A stretch of DNA of 64,000 nucleotides from JAUMBM01 sp964645715 (GCA_964645715.1 CAZYAO010000012.1:1-64000), one strand, 5' to 3'; counted from the first letter of the stretch, positions 7,692 to 15,875 are shown. A program made the numbers and translations. The notes: generated by a model from the letters alone, not told the origin.

Positions 7692-9803
7692 ATGTCCAGA
7701 TACCTCGTTACATCCGCACTGCCCTATGCCAATGGTGCCCTGCACTTGGGACACCTGGCGGGGGCCTACCTGCCTGCAGATATTTATGTGCGCTACCTGC
7801 GCGGCATGGGCAGGGATGTTGTATGGGTGTGCGGATCCGATGAGCATGGTGCTGCCATAACGATACGCGCCAAAAAGGAGGGTATCAGCCCCCAGGAAAT
7901 CATCGATAAATACCATAACCTCAACCGGCAGACCTTTGAGCGGCTGGGGATTTCTTTTGACTACTACCACCGCACCAGTGCCGCACTGCATCACGAAACC
8001 GCTCAGGATTTCTTCCTGCGGCTGCTGGAGAAAGGTGATCAGTTTGAGGTGCGCTCCACTGAACAATACTATGATGAGGACTTTGGTCAGTTTCTGGCTG
8101 ACCGTTTCATTAAAGGTACTTGCCCCAAGTGCGGACACAAGGAAGCTTACGGCGATCAGTGCGAGCGCTGCGGCAGTGACCTTTCGCCCCTTGAGTTGAT
8201 CGATCCTGTTTCGACGCTCAGTCAGAAGCCTCCGGTACTTCGGGAAACCCAACACTGGTATTTTCGGCTTGATCAGCATGCCGAGTGGCTGCGTACGTGG
8301 CTGGAGACAGGTGTGCTCGATGGCGAGCAGCACCATCAGGTGCAGCAATGGCGCAAACATGTGCTAGGGCAGTGTCTGGGCTGGCTCAACGAAGGGTTGC
8401 AAGCCCGCGCTATTACTCGAGACCTGGACTGGGGCATCGCTGTACCGCTTGACAATGCACAGGGCAAGGTGCTGTACGTGTGGTTTGATGCCCCCATCGG
8501 CTATATTTCCAGCACCAAACAGTGGGCGCTGGAAAATGGCAAAAACTGGGAAGACTACTGGCGCAATCCCGATACACAGCTGATTCACTTCATTGGCAAA
8601 GATAACATTGTCTTCCATTGCATCATTTTTCCGGCCATGCTCAGGGCCTACGGAGGGTACAACCTGCCGGTGAATGTCCCGGCCAACCAGTTTCTCAATT
8701 TCGAGGGACAAAAATTTAGTAAAAGCCGCGGCTGGGGCATTGAACAACACGAATACCTCGAAGAATTTGCCAATTTCCCCAATGCCGAGGATGCCCTTCG
8801 CTGGGCGCTGGCGCGCAACCTGCCGGAAAATAGCGATGCCGACTTCAAGTGGGACCAATTTATTGACTTCTACGACAAAGAGCTGGCCGACAAGCTCGGC
8901 AATTACGTCAACCGCATCGGCACGCTCACCCACAAATACTATCAGGGGGTTGTACCCGCTTCATCGGTCATACTTTCCGATAGCTTGCTGCCTGTGCGCC
9001 AGCTTATCCACCAGTATGTCGAAGAAATTGAAGCCTTCAACTGCAAACAGGCAGCTGCTACCCTCATGGAGATTGCCAGCTGGGGAAATACCTATCTGCA
9101 GGACACCGCCCCCTGGGCGTTGTACAAGGCCAACCCTCAGGACGAAAAAATTGCAGACAGCATGTATACGGGTTTGCAGCTTACCACCCTGCTGAGTGTC
9201 CTGGCTGAGCCCTTCCTGCCCTTTTCCTCAGCCCGCCTGCGGCAGCTGCTCAACTTGCCGGCCATACAGGCAGGTGATTTGGAAAAAGCCATCCGCGCGT
9301 GCTACGATGGCTTGCCATTGCTTCCCGCAGGGCACGTCATCGGGCAGGCAGAGGTGCTCTTCCCCAAAATCATGGACAGGAATGACAGCTCGAGGCTCGA
9401 AATTATCAACCGACAAAAGGCACGCCTGACTGCAATCCAGCAGGCTGAACAAGCAGAAAAAAGGCCGCCACTGCAGCCTGATATTACTTTTGAAGATTTT
9501 GCCAAACTGGACATCAGAACAGGCATCATTCTGCATGCCGAACGCGTAGCAGGTGCCGATAAACTGCTCAAACTGGAGGTAGATCTCGGCTTTGAAAAGC
9601 GTACCATCGTTTCTGGCATCGCGCTTCACTACCAACCCGAAGCCATCCAAGGACAGGCCGTGCTGGTGGTAGCCAATCTCGCTCCGCGCAAGCTAAGAGG
9701 AATTGTCAGCCAGGGTATGATTCTTATGGCCGAGGACGGAGAAGGAAAACTAGTCTTCGCGCAGGCGCCCGCAGCATTGGGCGGTGGCTGGGTGGTAAAA
9801 TAA
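7692..9803 (+). CDS. metG: Methionyl-tRNA synthetase
   Basis: 703 residues. Charges tRNA-Met and initiator tRNA with methionine. Class I signatures: HLGH at 18-21 (HIGH motif) after the typical TSALPYANG start, and KFSKS at 341-345. A zinc-binding insert with CPKCG and CERCG lies around residues 145-170. After the catalytic domain and helical anticodon-binding domain, residues ~600-703 form a tRNA-binding OB-fold of the Trbp111/EMAP type (FAKLDIRTG, ANLAPRKLRG, SQGMIL). The frame is open about 190 bp further upstream, but the -7 element at 7661 and the family N-terminus fix the start at the ATG at 7692. Confidence 0.97.
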   Translation: MSRYLVTSALPYANGALHLGHLAGAYLPADIYVRYLRGMGRDVVWVCGSDEHGAAITIRAKKEGISPQEIIDKYHNLNRQTFERLGISFDYYHRTSAALHHETAQDFFLRLLEKGDQFEVRSTEQYYDEDFGQFLADRFIKGTCPKCGHKEAYGDQCERCGSDLSPLELIDPVSTLSQKPPVLRETQHWYFRLDQHAEWLRTWLETGVLDGEQHHQVQQWRKHVLGQCLGWLNEGLQARAITRDLDWGIAVPLDNAQGKVLYVWFDAPIGYISSTKQWALENGKNWEDYWRNPDTQLIHFIGKDNIVFHCIIFPAMLRAYGGYNLPVNVPANQFLNFEGQKFSKSRGWGIEQHEYLEEFANFPNAEDALRWALARNLPENSDADFKWDQFIDFYDKELADKLGNYVNRIGTLTHKYYQGVVPASSVILSDSLLPVRQLIHQYVEEIEAFNCKQAAATLMEIASWGNTYLQDTAPWALYKANPQDEKIADSMYTGLQLTTLLSVLAEPFLPFSSARLRQLLNLPAIQAGDLEKAIRACYDGLPLLPAGHVIGQAEVLFPKIMDRNDSSRLEIINRQKARLTAIQQAEQAEKRPPLQPDITFEDFAKLDIRTGIILHAERVAGADKLLKLEVDLGFEKRTIVSGIALHYQPEAIQGQAVLVVANLAPRKLRGIVSQGMILMAEDGEGKLVFAQAPAALGGGWVVK

Positions 9804-9816
9804 ACAAAAGCTGCCT

Positions 9817-9856
9817 GACCTGTTTGGGTGCGGCATCAGCCGCACCCAAACAGGTC
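9817..9856. terminator. Hairpin between metG and the DUF423 gene
   Basis: Arms 9817-9833 and 9840-9856 form a perfect 17-bp stem with a 6-nt loop between convergent gene ends. No long T-run follows, so termination strength is uncertain. Confidence 0.6.
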
Positions 9857-9865
9857 GGTTACCAC

Positions 9866-10294
9866 CTACTCGCCAGTAGATTCAGCTCTCGATTTGTGCT
9901 TGTACAGCTCGTTCGATTCGTAGGTAGAAAGGAAAATACCGATCCAGCCGGCAATAAAAAAGAGCCCTCCCAGCGGCGTCAAAAAGCCAATCCACTCAAT
10001 AGGAGCCGACAACAGGTCGCGCACCGACAGCAGGTACAGGGAACCAGAAAACAGGACAATACCAATGACAAATGACCACCCGGCTCGTAGAAGCCATTTG
10101 GTGCGACGGAAATACAGCATAACACCGATCATCAGAAATCCCAGTGCATGAATCAGATGATAGCGCACACCCGTCTGAAAAGTCTCCATTTGCGCTGTCG
10201 TAATATGCTCCTTGAGCAGGTGGGCACTAAATGCGCCGATGGCAACGCCTAGTCCGGCTAACAGGCTTCCGGTGCGGATGAATGTTTTTCGCAT
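9866..10294 (-). CDS. DUF423 family membrane protein
   Basis: 142 residues. Small integral membrane protein of the DUF423/YgdD family; function not established. Four hydrophobic segments can be seen, with the family's N-terminal GLGVAIGAFSAHLLKE and the central FQTGVRYHLIHALGFLMIG motif, then LFSGSLYLL and a C-terminal PLGGLFFIAGW. An ATG two codons upstream (10300) is equally possible. The last residues form a short charged cytoplasmic tail. It converges on metG with a hairpin between them. No operon partner is seen. Confidence 0.88.
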   Translation of the reverse strand: MRKTFIRTGSLLAGLGVAIGAFSAHLLKEHITTAQMETFQTGVRYHLIHALGFLMIGVMLYFRRTKWLLRAGWSFVIGIVLFSGSLYLLSVRDLLSAPIEWIGFLTPLGGLFFIAGWIGIFLSTYESNELYKHKSRAESTGE

Positions 10295-10468
10295 TTGCAT
10301 AATTAGTACGGCTTCTTTGATGAATAATGGTTATTACGAGTTTTCAAAAAGCTCAAAATTAATCAACTACTGAATATTAACTTCACCACTAAACATTTAA
10401 ACGCACAAAAATAGCTTATTAGCAGTTTTTTTCGGAAAATTGCAGCAAAATTCACAATCATTTCAGTC

Positions 10469-10876
10469 ATGCAAGTAAAATTCTTTTCACTGCTCCTGCT
10501 TCTGTTCTTGGCCGCCTGCGCCAACGACAAAGCTGCTGATGCAGCAGCTGACAAGGCAGCAACTACTGAGAAGCCGGCAACTCCGCCCCAGCCTGCAGAT
10601 GCCAACCTGACCGGGGAAGTTGAGGCCATGTATCAGAATGCAGCCCTTTCGACAACAGCCATCATGCTCAACATGCTTACTTCGGACAATAAGACCATCA
10701 CTGCCGAAGTGGCCTTCAATGTAGCTGACAGAAAATGCAAAGTACCGGAAGATTATCTCGTACCTTTTGACAATCCTGCAGCTCCGGGCTCACTTATGCC
10801 CAATCCGGAAATGACTAAGCGTCAGCTCGTCCTGGTGGTTGAAGCAGGTAAAGTAACCGAGGTTAAGTACAAATAA
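10469..10876 (+). CDS. Small lipoprotein of unknown function
   Basis: 135 residues. A short basic start, a leucine-rich core and the lipobox LAAC (Cys17) predict a lipoprotein. After the Cys comes a low-complexity Ala/Lys/Asp/Pro linker (residues ~18-45), then a compact domain with one further Cys in the segment ADRKCKVPEDYLVPF. No family was recognised. It stands alone, with an imperfect hairpin about 60 bp after its stop codon. No clear TAnnTTTG element was found in the AT-rich upstream region. Confidence 0.75.
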   Translation: MQVKFFSLLLLLFLAACANDKAADAAADKAATTEKPATPPQPADANLTGEVEAMYQNAALSTTAIMLNMLTSDNKTITAEVAFNVADRKCKVPEDYLVPFDNPAAPGSLMPNPEMTKRQLVLVVEAGKVTEVKYK

Positions 10877-10936
10877 TTTGTACTCACAAAAAAAAGCGGC
10901 AAATTATAATCCATTTGGCGCTAATGTTGTTGTATT

Positions 10937-10972
10937 ATTTGCCCTTTGCGTTGTTTGGCGCGAAGGGCAAAT
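10937..10972 (+). terminator. Hairpin downstream of the lipoprotein gene
   Basis: Arms 10937-10950 and 10959-10972 pair over 14 bp with one G-T wobble and an 8-nt loop. It sits 60 bp after the lipoprotein stop codon and has no obvious T-run. Confidence 0.5.
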
Positions 10973-11091
10973 CGTATTCATACCCCAGTTCCGTTACCGA
11001 CAGCAGATGTTGTCCGGGTATCACAAGCTTATGTCGGCTTTCAGGATATCCTTGATCAATCAATAATTACTAATAACCAGACTTGCGACGC

Positions 11092-11307
11092 ATGGCAATT
11101 ATCAGAAATCTGTTAGAACGATCAGCGTTTGGTGTATGTAGCTACCTGGGCTACCGGATGGGGCTGGCTTCCTACAGAGTCAGATTGTACTTTATCTATC
11201 TGAGTTTTCTGACACTGGGTTCCTCCTTTATCTTCTATCTCTTTGCAGCTTTCTGGCTAAATGTACGTCAATACATCAGGGATAAGCGAAACCTGCTGTG
11301 GGAGTAA
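11092..11307 (+). CDS. PspC-domain-like small membrane protein
   Basis: 71 residues from the ATG at 11092 (an in-frame upstream start at 11083 is possible). It resembles the short PspC/phage-shock-protein C domain found alone in many Bacteroidota: an N-terminal GVCSYLGYRMGL turn corresponding to the PspC GVCxGLAxYxG motif, then RVRLYFIYLSFLTLGSSFIFYLFAAFWL as one or two membrane segments, ending in a basic tail. Role is probably at the inner membrane, but the precise function is unknown. A hairpin follows about 45 bp after the stop codon. Confidence 0.7.
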   Translation: MAIIRNLLERSAFGVCSYLGYRMGLASYRVRLYFIYLSFLTLGSSFIFYLFAAFWLNVRQYIRDKRNLLWE

Positions 11308-11352
11308 CTCCTGATTATCTTATCGTCAGACTGCACTAAGCCGATCAAAATG

Positions 11353-11394
11353 AAACGGCCTGATTGGATGCTTGTCGTACCAATCGGGCCGTTT
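11353..11394. terminator. Hairpin between convergent PspC-like and DUF4159 genes
   Basis: Arms 11353-11367 and 11380-11394 pair over 15 bp with one G-T wobble around a 12-nt loop. It lies between two convergent genes. Confidence 0.55.
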
Positions 11395-11437
11395 TCCATA
11401 TGCGTATCTTTGAGTTATGCAAACCAACAGCGAGTGT

Positions 11438-12115
11438 CTACTGCTGGAATGCGAACCTGACAATATTGGCGCCCATGCGTAGCGCCTGCTGGCGTAGCTG
11501 TTCCGGATCCTTGTGCACATCTGCATCCTCCCAGCCATCGCCAAGGTCTGTTTCATAGGTATAAAAACATACCAACCGATCTTCCCAGAACAATCCAAAC
11601 CCTTGGGCTGGCTTTCCGTCATGCTCATGGACCTTTGGAAGACCTCCTGAGAAAGAAAATTTCTGGCTATAGATAGGATGCGAAAAAGGAAGCTCAATAA
11701 AGCTCAGCTCTGGAAAAACTTTCTTCATTGCTGCCCGTACATAGGGATCCATACCGTAGTTATCATCGATGTGCAGAAATCCTCCCCCAATCAGGTACTG
11801 CCGCAGATTGCGGGCGTCTGTATCAGAAAAAACCACGTTGCCATGGCCTGTCATGTGTACAAAAGGATAATTAAACAAGTTGACGCTGCCGACTTCCACT
11901 GTAGCGTAAGCGGGATCAAAAGCAGTCCCCATCGTTTCATTACAAAAGCGCGCCAGATTGGGAAGTGCTGTTGGGTTGGCGTACCAGTCGCCACCACCAT
12001 TGTACTTCAACAGGGCAAGTTTCAGCGGGCGTGCCTGTGCATTCGCAGAAGAAACTGAAGCGGTGGCCAGCACAGCCATACCTACAAGCAACCAAAACCG
12101 ATATACAATATTCAT
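11438..12115 (-). CDS. DUF4159 domain secreted protein
   Basis: 225 residues. A signal peptide (residues ~1-27, ending SSANAQ) precedes a single DUF4159 domain: ALLKYNGGGDWYANPTALPNL, then FVHMTGHG, LRQYLIGGGFLHIDDNYGMD, and the family's ELPFSHPIY. The fold is related to glutamine-amidotransferase/ThuA-like domains; biochemical function is not established. Its ATG lies 2 bp after the stop codon of rsmE, so the two are probably co-transcribed from the rsmE promoter; the reason for the pairing is unclear. Confidence 0.88.
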   Translation of the reverse strand: MNIVYRFWLLVGMAVLATASVSSANAQARPLKLALLKYNGGGDWYANPTALPNLARFCNETMGTAFDPAYATVEVGSVNLFNYPFVHMTGHGNVVFSDTDARNLRQYLIGGGFLHIDDNYGMDPYVRAAMKKVFPELSFIELPFSHPIYSQKFSFSGGLPKVHEHDGKPAQGFGLFWEDRLVCFYTYETDLGDGWEDADVHKDPEQLRQQALRMGANIVRFAFQQ

Positions 12116-12117
12116 TT

Positions 12118-12837
12118 TTAAATGTTTGTAGCAGCTAAATCATTTAGGAAGCGAACACACAGACAGGCTGTCAGGGCTGCTGTTTCTGTGCGCAGGCGTA
12201 CTTTCCCCAGTGTAAAAGGCTGACAACCTCGCTCAACGGCCAGCCTGACCTCCTGCTCGGTAAAATCACCTTCAGGGCCGATCAAAATAAGAACATCTTC
12301 GGCGGGACGACAGTTGACTATCAGGGGTGGTGGTGACTGATCGGGACACCAGCCGATGAAACGCTGTGTGGCCAGGGTTGATTCCAAACACTCCTCCAGG
12401 CTCATGGGCTCACGAATGACAGGTACCCAGGCCTGAAGAGATTGTTTAGTTGCAGCAATAGCCTCTTTCACCAAGCGATCGGTACGCAGCTGGCTGCGCT
12501 CACCACGGCTGGTTTTGAGTGGAATGAGTTCGTCGAAACCAAGCTCCGTAGCTTTTTCCACCAACCACTCCAGCCGCTCCATCCGTTTGGTAGGCGCTAC
12601 AGCCAGGGTAATCCGGTAGGCTGCTCTGGCCGTTTCCCGGCGAATACAAGCCACTTCAAGCGTACAGCTCTTTTTACCGAGTTCAATAATTTGACCGGTA
12701 AACCAGCCACCCTGACCATCTATCAGGTGCAGCTCATCCCCTTTCTTATGCCGCAAAACCTGAATCACATGCTTTGATTCCTCCTCCGACATCGTCCAGA
12801 TGCCCTCCTGTAACCCCTGTTGGTAGAACAACTGCAT
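12118..12837 (-). CDS. rsmE: 16S rRNA (uracil(1498)-N(3))-methyltransferase
   Basis: 239 residues. SPOUT-class enzyme that methylates N3 of U1498 in 16S rRNA with SAM. Family features: an N-terminal PUA-like region with EEESKHVIQVLRHKKGDEL, the VEKATELGFDELIPLKTSRGE core, the knot motif LIGPEGDFTEQEV, and the C-terminal LGKVRLRTETAALTA. The frame extends to an ATG at 12858, but that codon lies inside the -7 element at 12856-12863, so the ATG at 12837 is chosen; it also gives the usual MQLFYQ start. Followed directly by the DUF4159 gene. Confidence 0.94.
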   Translation of the reverse strand: MQLFYQQGLQEGIWTMSEEESKHVIQVLRHKKGDELHLIDGQGGWFTGQIIELGKKSCTLEVACIRRETARAAYRITLAVAPTKRMERLEWLVEKATELGFDELIPLKTSRGERSQLRTDRLVKEAIAATKQSLQAWVPVIREPMSLEECLESTLATQRFIGWCPDQSPPPLIVNCRPAEDVLILIGPEGDFTEQEVRLAVERGCQPFTLGKVRLRTETAALTACLCVRFLNDLAATNI

Positions 12838-12855
12838 ACTTGAGCGGTTTACAGG

Positions 12856-12863
12856 CAAAGATA
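12856..12863 (-). promoter_or_regulatory. rsmE -7 promoter element (TATCTTTG)
   Basis: TATCTTTG on the minus strand, a perfect TAnnTTTG match. It overlaps an in-frame ATG at 12858, which argues that translation begins at the next ATG (12837). Confidence 0.65.
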
Positions 12864-13289
12864 GTATTTACACCCATAAATCAAGACCGCCCGACGCCCA
12901 ATTTAGCTGAGCCTTAACTAACCTTTGCTGGTTGGCAGCAGGCAGAGGTCAATGCCTAAGCGCACATTTTTTTCAAAATTGCCCCCCCTTATCTGCAACA
13001 ATTGCAACTAAGCAAGGCAGGCATTTGTTACTTGCATAGCCGTAGGAATGAGCTGCCGGCACGCCATGCGAGGGAAGAATCACAGCTAAATTCGTTGAAT
13101 TAAGCCTTTTGTACTACCTTTAACTCGCTTATTTGTACGGTAGCATCATCCCGGAACGTACGAGTGCCCGTTAAGTAGCCGTACAACCAAGGGGACATTG
13201 CAGGGACTTATGTCTGGCTCCCCGGACAGCAGGCAGGCTAACGAGCAAATATCGATTCAAAACTCCGTTTAAACGTCGAATTTTCCTCT
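12864..13289 (+). promoter_or_regulatory. Non-coding region and probable structured leader of rseP
   Basis: About 425 bp without a gene. A near-consensus -7 element TACCTTTA lies at 13115-13122, with TTG at 13095-13097 upstream. This would leave a leader of about 160 nt before rseP. Within it TTGTACGG (near 13134) can pair with CCGTACAA (near 13180), closing a ~40-nt segment, and a second hairpin centred on a CTCCCCGG segment follows. No known riboswitch class was recognised. Confidence 0.4.
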
Positions 13290-14627
13290 ATGGATGTATT
13301 GATTATGGTTGGCCAGCTCATGCTCAGCCTTTCTCTCCTGATCGTATTGCACGAATTTGGTCACTTTGCGCCGGCTCGCTGGTTTGGAACTCGGGTAGAA
13401 AAATTTTATCTCTTCTTTAATCCGGGATTTGAGCTTTTCAAGAAAAAAATTGGCGAGACTGAGTATGGCATAGGTTGGTTGCCGCTGGGGGGATATGTGA
13501 AAATTAGTGGCATGGTCGATGAAAGTTTCGATGCTGCACAGCTAGCCAACGAGCCCCAGCCCTGGGAGTTTCGTACCAAACCAGCCTGGCAGCGCCTCAT
13601 CATCATGCTGGGAGGTGTCACCGTCAATTTCCTGCTTGGTTTTTTCATCTTTGCCATGGTTCTGTGGGCCTATGGAGAGGAGTATATGCCCTCCCAAAAT
13701 ATGCGTTACGGTATCTATGTCGACAGCTTAGGACAACAACTGGGACTGCAAAATGGTGATAAGGTATTGGGTGTTGACGGAAAGCCCATGGAACGCTTCT
13801 CCGACCGCTTCGTCGTTCGCGAAATCATCATCAACGATGCTAAGGTAATCAATGTGGAGCGGGAAGGCAAGCCGATAGACTTGCCGGTGGATGCCTCCAT
13901 GGTCGGACTGCTGACCAGCCACGACAATAAGGATGAACGCCTATTTGCCGGGCGCTTTCCCTTCGTTGCTGCCGGTATTGCGGAAGGAAGTCCTGCCGAA
14001 AAAGGGGGGCTTATGGTCGGTGATTCTATTATTGCCCTTAATGGCCAGCCTACACCCTTCTTTGATGTATTTCTGGATCAGGTCAGTCAACTCCCGAGCC
14101 AGCAAGTCATCGTCACTGCTGTCAGAAACGGTGAGCTGAAAAATATTGAACTCACGACCACAGCTGAAGGGCGTATCGGTGTTGCACCCTATAATGAGAC
14201 ATATTTCTTTGATACAGCCCGCGAAGAGTACAGCCTGTTCGCGGCTATTCCGGCAGGTATAAGCAAAGGTTGGGGCTTTCTCGATGATCAGGTAAAAGCT
14301 TTTGGACAAATTTTCCGTGGCCGCATCAAAGCCAGCGAAAGCCTGGGCGGATTTGCGTCTATTGGCAAAATGTTTGGCGATCAGTGGATGTGGGAGCGCT
14401 TCTGGACGATGACTGCCATACTCTCGCTCATACTGGCGTTCATGAACCTGTTGCCTATACCAGCCCTCGATGGGGGCCACGTTGTATTCCTGCTTTATGA
14501 GGTTGTCAGCGGCCGAAAGCCCAGCGACAAGTTTATGGAAACCGCTACTATGGTAGGTTTTATTATTGTTCTTGGGCTGGTGCTCTACGCCAACGGTCTG
14601 GACGTGGTAAGATATCTGTTCAAGTAA
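13290..14627 (+). CDS. rseP: RseP/site-2 family intramembrane zinc metalloprotease
   Basis: 445 residues. Cleaves transmembrane anti-sigma factors or signal-peptide remnants within the inner membrane. The zinc site HEFGH is at residues 21-25 in the first membrane segment, and the third metal ligand lies in the LDGGH motif at 393-397 in a late membrane segment. Two PDZ domains lie between (around residues 145-215 and 225-290; GLQNGDKVLGVDG and GGLMVGDSIIALNG). Length and layout match Bacteroidota RseP. The usual neighbour dxr is not present. Its stop codon overlaps the hscB start (TAATG), so the two genes form an operon. Confidence 0.95.
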   Translation: MDVLIMVGQLMLSLSLLIVLHEFGHFAPARWFGTRVEKFYLFFNPGFELFKKKIGETEYGIGWLPLGGYVKISGMVDESFDAAQLANEPQPWEFRTKPAWQRLIIMLGGVTVNFLLGFFIFAMVLWAYGEEYMPSQNMRYGIYVDSLGQQLGLQNGDKVLGVDGKPMERFSDRFVVREIIINDAKVINVEREGKPIDLPVDASMVGLLTSHDNKDERLFAGRFPFVAAGIAEGSPAEKGGLMVGDSIIALNGQPTPFFDVFLDQVSQLPSQQVIVTAVRNGELKNIELTTTAEGRIGVAPYNETYFFDTAREEYSLFAAIPAGISKGWGFLDDQVKAFGQIFRGRIKASESLGGFASIGKMFGDQWMWERFWTMTAILSLILAFMNLLPIPALDGGHVVFLLYEVVSGRKPSDKFMETATMVGFIIVLGLVLYANGLDVVRYLFK

Positions 14628-15154
14628 TGATTAATTATTTCGAATTTTTCGACTTGCCGCCTGCTGTCGAGATTGATCAGGCACTGTTACGAAAGCGCTT
14701 CTTACTCAATAGCAAGCGCTTTCATCCTGATTTTCATACACTAGATACTCCCGAAGCACAGCAGCAAGCCCTCGAGATGGCCAGCCTCAATAATGAAGCC
14801 TGGCTGGTGTTGTCTGATGGCGACCGTCGCATCAAGCATCTCCTGCAACTGCAGAATGCGTTGCCCGAAGAAGGACAGCAAAAGCTTCCACAGGATTTTC
14901 TCATGGAAGTCATGGAACTCAATGAAGCGCTCATGGAAGCCGAACTGGATCCCGAGCCGCATACAATTCAACAACTCAGGGCAACCATCGAAGAACTCGA
15001 ACACAACTGCCAACTAGCACTCCATCAGGCGCTACAGGCAGCTACCACTTATCCCCTGCCAGCAAATCAGCTGGAAGCACTGAAAAATTTTTATTTAAAA
15101 AAGAGATATTTGTTGCGTATTCGAGAAAACCTTTCTAAATTTGCACCGCACTAA
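14627..15154 (+). CDS. hscB: Fe-S cluster assembly co-chaperone HscB
   Basis: 175 residues. J-domain co-chaperone that delivers the scaffold IscU to HscA for Fe-S cluster transfer. The N-terminal J-domain begins with NYFEFFDLPP and carries HPD at residues 33-35, followed by the LNNEAWLVLSDGDRRIKHLL helix; a C-terminal three-helix domain (residues ~90-175, DFLMEVMELNEAL) would bind IscU. Size matches E. coli HscB (171). No other isc genes are in the window. The ATG overlaps the rseP stop by one base, giving translational coupling. The 3' end contains a candidate tRNA promoter. Confidence 0.9.
   Translation: MINYFEFFDLPPAVEIDQALLRKRFLLNSKRFHPDFHTLDTPEAQQQALEMASLNNEAWLVLSDGDRRIKHLLQLQNALPEEGQQKLPQDFLMEVMELNEALMEAELDPEPHTIQQLRATIEELEHNCQLALHQALQAATTYPLPANQLEALKNFYLKKRYLLRIRENLSKFAPH
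15112..15143 (+). promoter_or_regulatory. Candidate promoter for the tRNA-Leu genes inside hscB
   Basis: TTG at 15112-15114 and TAAATTTG at 15136-15143, with a 21-bp spacer, match the Bacteroidota -33/-7 promoter. It lies within the last codons of hscB, about 45 bp before the first tRNA. Confidence 0.55.
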
Positions 15155-15188
15155 TTGCAAGGGCAATTTAATATCGGTTGAACCGTCA

Positions 15189-15272
15189 GCCGAAGTGGCG
15201 GAACTGGTAGACGCGCTGGACTCAAAATCCAGTGATAGCAATATCGTGCGGGTTCGATTCCCGCCTTCGGTA
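15189..15272 (+). tRNA. tRNA-Leu (anticodon CAA)
   Basis: 84 nt with the long variable arm of class II tRNAs. The acceptor stem GCCGAAG pairs with CTTCGGT (one G-U pair at the end). The D-loop contains GGTAGACGC, the anticodon loop reads CTCAAAA (anticodon CAA, reads UUG), and the T-loop is GGTTCGATTCC. The 3' CCA is not fully encoded (ACC then C). It shares its first ~30 bases almost exactly with the next tRNA, suggesting a tandem duplication. Confidence 0.96.
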
Positions 15273-15300
15273 CCCTGCTCTTGCATTTTTGTCCACTTTA

Positions 15301-15383
15301 GCCGAAGTGGCGGAATTGGTAGACGCGCACGTTTCAGGGGCGTGTGTCCATCGGGCGTATGGGTTCGACTCCCATCTTCGGCA
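15301..15383 (+). tRNA. tRNA-Leu (anticodon CAG)
   Basis: 83 nt, class II with a long variable arm. Acceptor stem GCCGAAG pairs with CTTCGGC, the anticodon loop is TTCAGGG (anticodon CAG, reads CUG), and the T-arm contains GGGTTCGACTCCC. The complete CCA is not encoded. It lies 28 bp after tRNA-Leu(CAA) and is followed by a terminator, so both are probably one transcript. Confidence 0.96.
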
Positions 15384-15390
15384 CCCTTCC

Positions 15391-15421
15391 AAAGCAGCTT
15401 CGTTCGCGAAGCTGCTTTTTT
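15391..15421 (+). terminator. Terminator of the tRNA-Leu pair
   Basis: Arms 15391-15402 and 15407-15418 form a perfect 12-bp stem with a TTCG loop, followed by a T-run. It is a good intrinsic terminator 7 bp after the second tRNA. Confidence 0.85.
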
Positions 15422-15496
15422 TATTTTCTCTAAGGCAGTAAAAAATTAATAAACATGTGTCGGCGACTAGAGCCGCCATCAAATGCTTATAGCTTG

Positions 15497-15558
15497 TTTT
15501 TGGCGTGGCTATCGCCAAAAATAAAAGAGCCCTGCAGCCTAAAAAGGCTGCAGGGCTC
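15497..15558 (-). terminator. Tandem hairpins in the non-coding stretch after the tRNAs
   Basis: Two perfect inverted repeats lie side by side: 15497-15505 with 15513-15521 (9 bp), and 15527-15540 with 15545-15558 (14 bp, 4-nt loop). On the minus strand the larger one is followed by a T-rich tract, so it looks like a terminator for minus-strand transcription. No protein gene ends here on that strand. Confidence 0.5.
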
Positions 15559-15610
15559 GACAAGTCATCCCTATGATTAAAGCTTAACTCGAAATAACAC
15601 CTCAAAAGTA
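15523..15610 (-). ncRNA. Candidate small minus-strand RNA
   Basis: On the minus strand TACTTTTG (15603-15610) matches the TAnnTTTG element and the hairpin at 15527-15558 with its T-tract follows about 45 bp later, giving a predicted ~70-nt transcript with no convincing open reading frame. No upstream TTG at the expected distance. Inference only; no known RNA family was recognised. Confidence 0.25.
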
Positions 15611-15782
15611 AAACAAATAAATATTCTATATATAAGTTAGCTGTATGCATTTACGAAACGGTCATATTTCCCTTGCAACTGGCTCGTTTATCCTCGGCAA
15701 TACCATGTCATTCAGACCTGCAGAAGAAAAAAAATAAAAAAAACCGCATGCTCAGGCAACGTTTTACTCCCTGGAGGTATCT

Positions 15783-15875
15783 TATATTTAGTTTATCCGA
15801 GTTGATTTTCAGAGCGAACCTTCAACAGATTCTTACAGAAAGCGCCATTGCAGTACAATGGCGCTTTTTCTTTTC
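15783..15875 (+). ncRNA. Candidate small plus-strand RNA with intrinsic terminator
   Basis: A strong terminator (arms 15839-15850 and 15856-15867, 12-bp perfect stem, 5-nt loop, followed by a T-rich tract) faces the plus strand although no plus-strand gene ends nearby. A near-consensus -7 element TATATTTA at 15783-15790 would give a ~75-nt RNA. The terminator is convincing; the RNA itself is inference. The flanking 15620-15780 holds nothing I recognise. Confidence 0.35.

Noticed and set aside
7476..8360. Long minus-strand open frame opposite metG
   Set aside because: It lies antisense to a clear metG with all family motifs and shows no recognisable domain.
15141..15449. Open frames running through the two tRNA genes
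   Set aside because: The sequence folds as two complete class II tRNAs; the frames are incidental.
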